Assembly: GCA_036381125.1 (NCBI GenBank)
Contig: DASVDK010000278.1
Span: forward strand, 1-23,891
DNA: 23,891 nt
Direction of reading: 5' to 3'
Source of the DNA: DASVDK01 sp036381125 [NCBI: Thermodesulfobacteriota bacterium]
GTDB taxonomy: Bacteria > DASVDK01
In this document: positions 23,124 to 23,891 of the stretch, piece by piece
How positions within the stretch are numbered: the stretch's first letter is position 1
Layout: each line of letters starts with the position of its first letter
Notes under the pieces: generated by a model
What the model was told of the DNA's origin: nothing
Seen by the model: only the letters and a program-made list of their open reading frames with translations
Database searches by the model: none
Position numbers and translations under genes: made by a program

Positions 23124-23884
23124 CGCTCGCCGGGCGGACGGCCATCGTCACGGGAGCGGCCGGCGGCATCGGCAGCGCGATCGCGCGCGCGTTCGCCCGC
23201 GAAGGGGCCGACCTCTGCCTGGCCGACGTGAAGCCGGTGACGGAGGTGGCGGCGGAGGCGCGGGCGCAGGGCCGGCGGGTCGTCACCGTGCAGGCCGACG
23301 TGAGCCGGCGCGCACAGGTCCACGCCATGGTCGCGGAGGCGCTCGGCGCCTTCGGCCGGATCGACATCCTCGTCAACGTCGCGGGCGTCACGTCCTTCGG
23401 CCCGGCCGAGCACCTTCCGGAGCACGAGTGGGACCGCGTGCTCGCCGCGAACCTCAAGAGCGCCTTCCTCTGCTGCCAGGCCGTCATCGGCACGATGCGC
23501 GCCCGGCGGTACGGCCGCATCGTGAACATCGGCTCGGTCCTCGGCAAGAACGGCGGCAACCCGAGGCCCTGGCTCGACCGCAGCGAGCAGGCGCGAGCCG
23601 GCAACGTCGCCTATGGCGTCTCCAAGGCCGGCGTCCATGCCCTGACGCTCTACCTCGCCAAGGAGCTCGCCGCCGACGGCATCACCGTGAACGCCGTCGC
23701 GCCGGGGCCCATCGCCTCGGCGATGACGTCGGACCTGCCCGACAGCCTCCGGGCGCTGATCCCGGTAGGGCGTCTGGGCCGTGCCGACGAGGTGGCCGAG
23801 GCGGTGACCTTCCTCGCCGCGGAGACCTCCGGATTCATCACCGGCGAGATCCTCGACGTCAACGGGGGGCTGTGGGGCGACTAG
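23120..23884 (+). CDS. Short-chain dehydrogenase/reductase (SDR, FabG-like classical type)
   Basis: A cytoplasmic NAD(P)-dependent oxidoreductase of 254 residues. The nucleotide site is TGAAGGIG (11-18), Asp36 at the end of the second strand favours NAD(H), and NVAG is at 86-89. The catalytic set is Asn111, Ser139 (NIGSV), Tyr165 and Lys169 (YGVSK), and APGPIAS follows at 194-200. The C-terminus TGEILDVNGGLWGD is typical. The substrate cannot be read from the sequence. The GTG at 23120 overlaps the racemase-like stop (GTGA) and has GGAGGG upstream, so the two form an operon, probably catabolic and under the divergent TetR (inference). The gene is complete, ending seven bases before the window end. 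Confidence 0.94.
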   Translation: MTLAGRTAIVTGAAGGIGSAIARAFAREGADLCLADVKPVTEVAAEARAQGRRVVTVQADVSRRAQVHAMVAEALGAFGRIDILVNVAGVTSFGPAEHLPEHEWDRVLAANLKSAFLCCQAVIGTMRARRYGRIVNIGSVLGKNGGNPRPWLDRSEQARAGNVAYGVSKAGVHALTLYLAKELAADGITVNAVAPGPIASAMTSDLPDSLRALIPVGRLGRADEVAEAVTFLAAETSGFITGEILDVNGGLWGD

Positions 23885-23891
23885 ACACGGG

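Noticed and set aside
1-23891. tRNA, rRNA, CRISPR, phage or defence genes
   Set aside because: None could be recognised on either strand by reading; short structured RNAs cannot be fully excluded without a covariance-model search.

Overview
This is a very GC-rich, gene-dense bacterial window. GTG starts are frequent, and same-strand genes often overlap by four bases (GTGA or ATGA). The content fits a free-living, menaquinone-using bacterium of the kind recovered as soil or sediment genomes (for example Binatota/'Deltaproteobacteria' or Rokubacteria/Methylomirabilota-like). That placement is inferred from style and gene content only.

Layout. 1-3600: the C-terminal ~900 residues of an Lhr-type helicase, then a Nei/Fpg-type DNA glycosylase. 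3604-5338: a tightly overlapping queC-queE-queD operon for the 7-deazaguanine (preQ0/queuosine) precursor. 5339-5580: a locally less GC-rich stretch with a possible 21-residue reverse-strand ORF. 5581-11279: one large RHS/YD-repeat protein gene with a MopE-like Asp-rich motif. It is split by a complete 2244-bp IS21-family element (6119-8362; istA/istB, 50-bp imperfect terminal repeats, 5-bp target duplication). A one-base frameshift breaks it again just before its RFVGRDPVGL signature. 11364-12998: an ECF41-type sigma factor with a textbook ECF41-like promoter upstream, and a flavodoxin-like/WrbA-like reductase.

18593-13027 is a one-directional reverse-strand block: a response regulator, a UbiA-family prenyltransferase (probably MqnP), MqnC of the futalosine menaquinone pathway, a diacylglycerol-kinase-family protein, a small membrane-anchored protein, and an HTTM (vitamin-K-carboxylase-like) membrane protein fused to a DUF393 thiol-oxidoreductase-like domain. 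18594-19120 holds no convincing gene but carries promoter and hairpin signals. 19121-21537 is a prpB-prpD pair (methylcitrate cycle, propionate oxidation) with no prpC beside it. 21582-22193 is a TetR repressor, divergent from an Asp/Glu-racemase-like gene and an SDR oxidoreductase (22287-23884). The shared intergenic region holds a near-consensus sigma70 promoter and an imperfect 19-bp palindrome at its start point, which is a good candidate operator.

How the genes work together. Lhr-Nei is a DNA repair pair. QueCED together cover three of the steps to preQ0. MqnP and MqnC act in menaquinone synthesis, and the neighbouring HTTM-DUF393 protein could be a naphthoquinone-coupled enzyme (hypothesis). 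PrpB and PrpD act on adjacent methylcitrate-cycle intermediates. No tRNA, rRNA or CRISPR array was seen. The most distinctive points are the reconstructable IS21 insertion into the RHS gene, the ECF41 self-promoter, the HTTM-DUF393 unit next to menaquinone genes, and the TetR operator.
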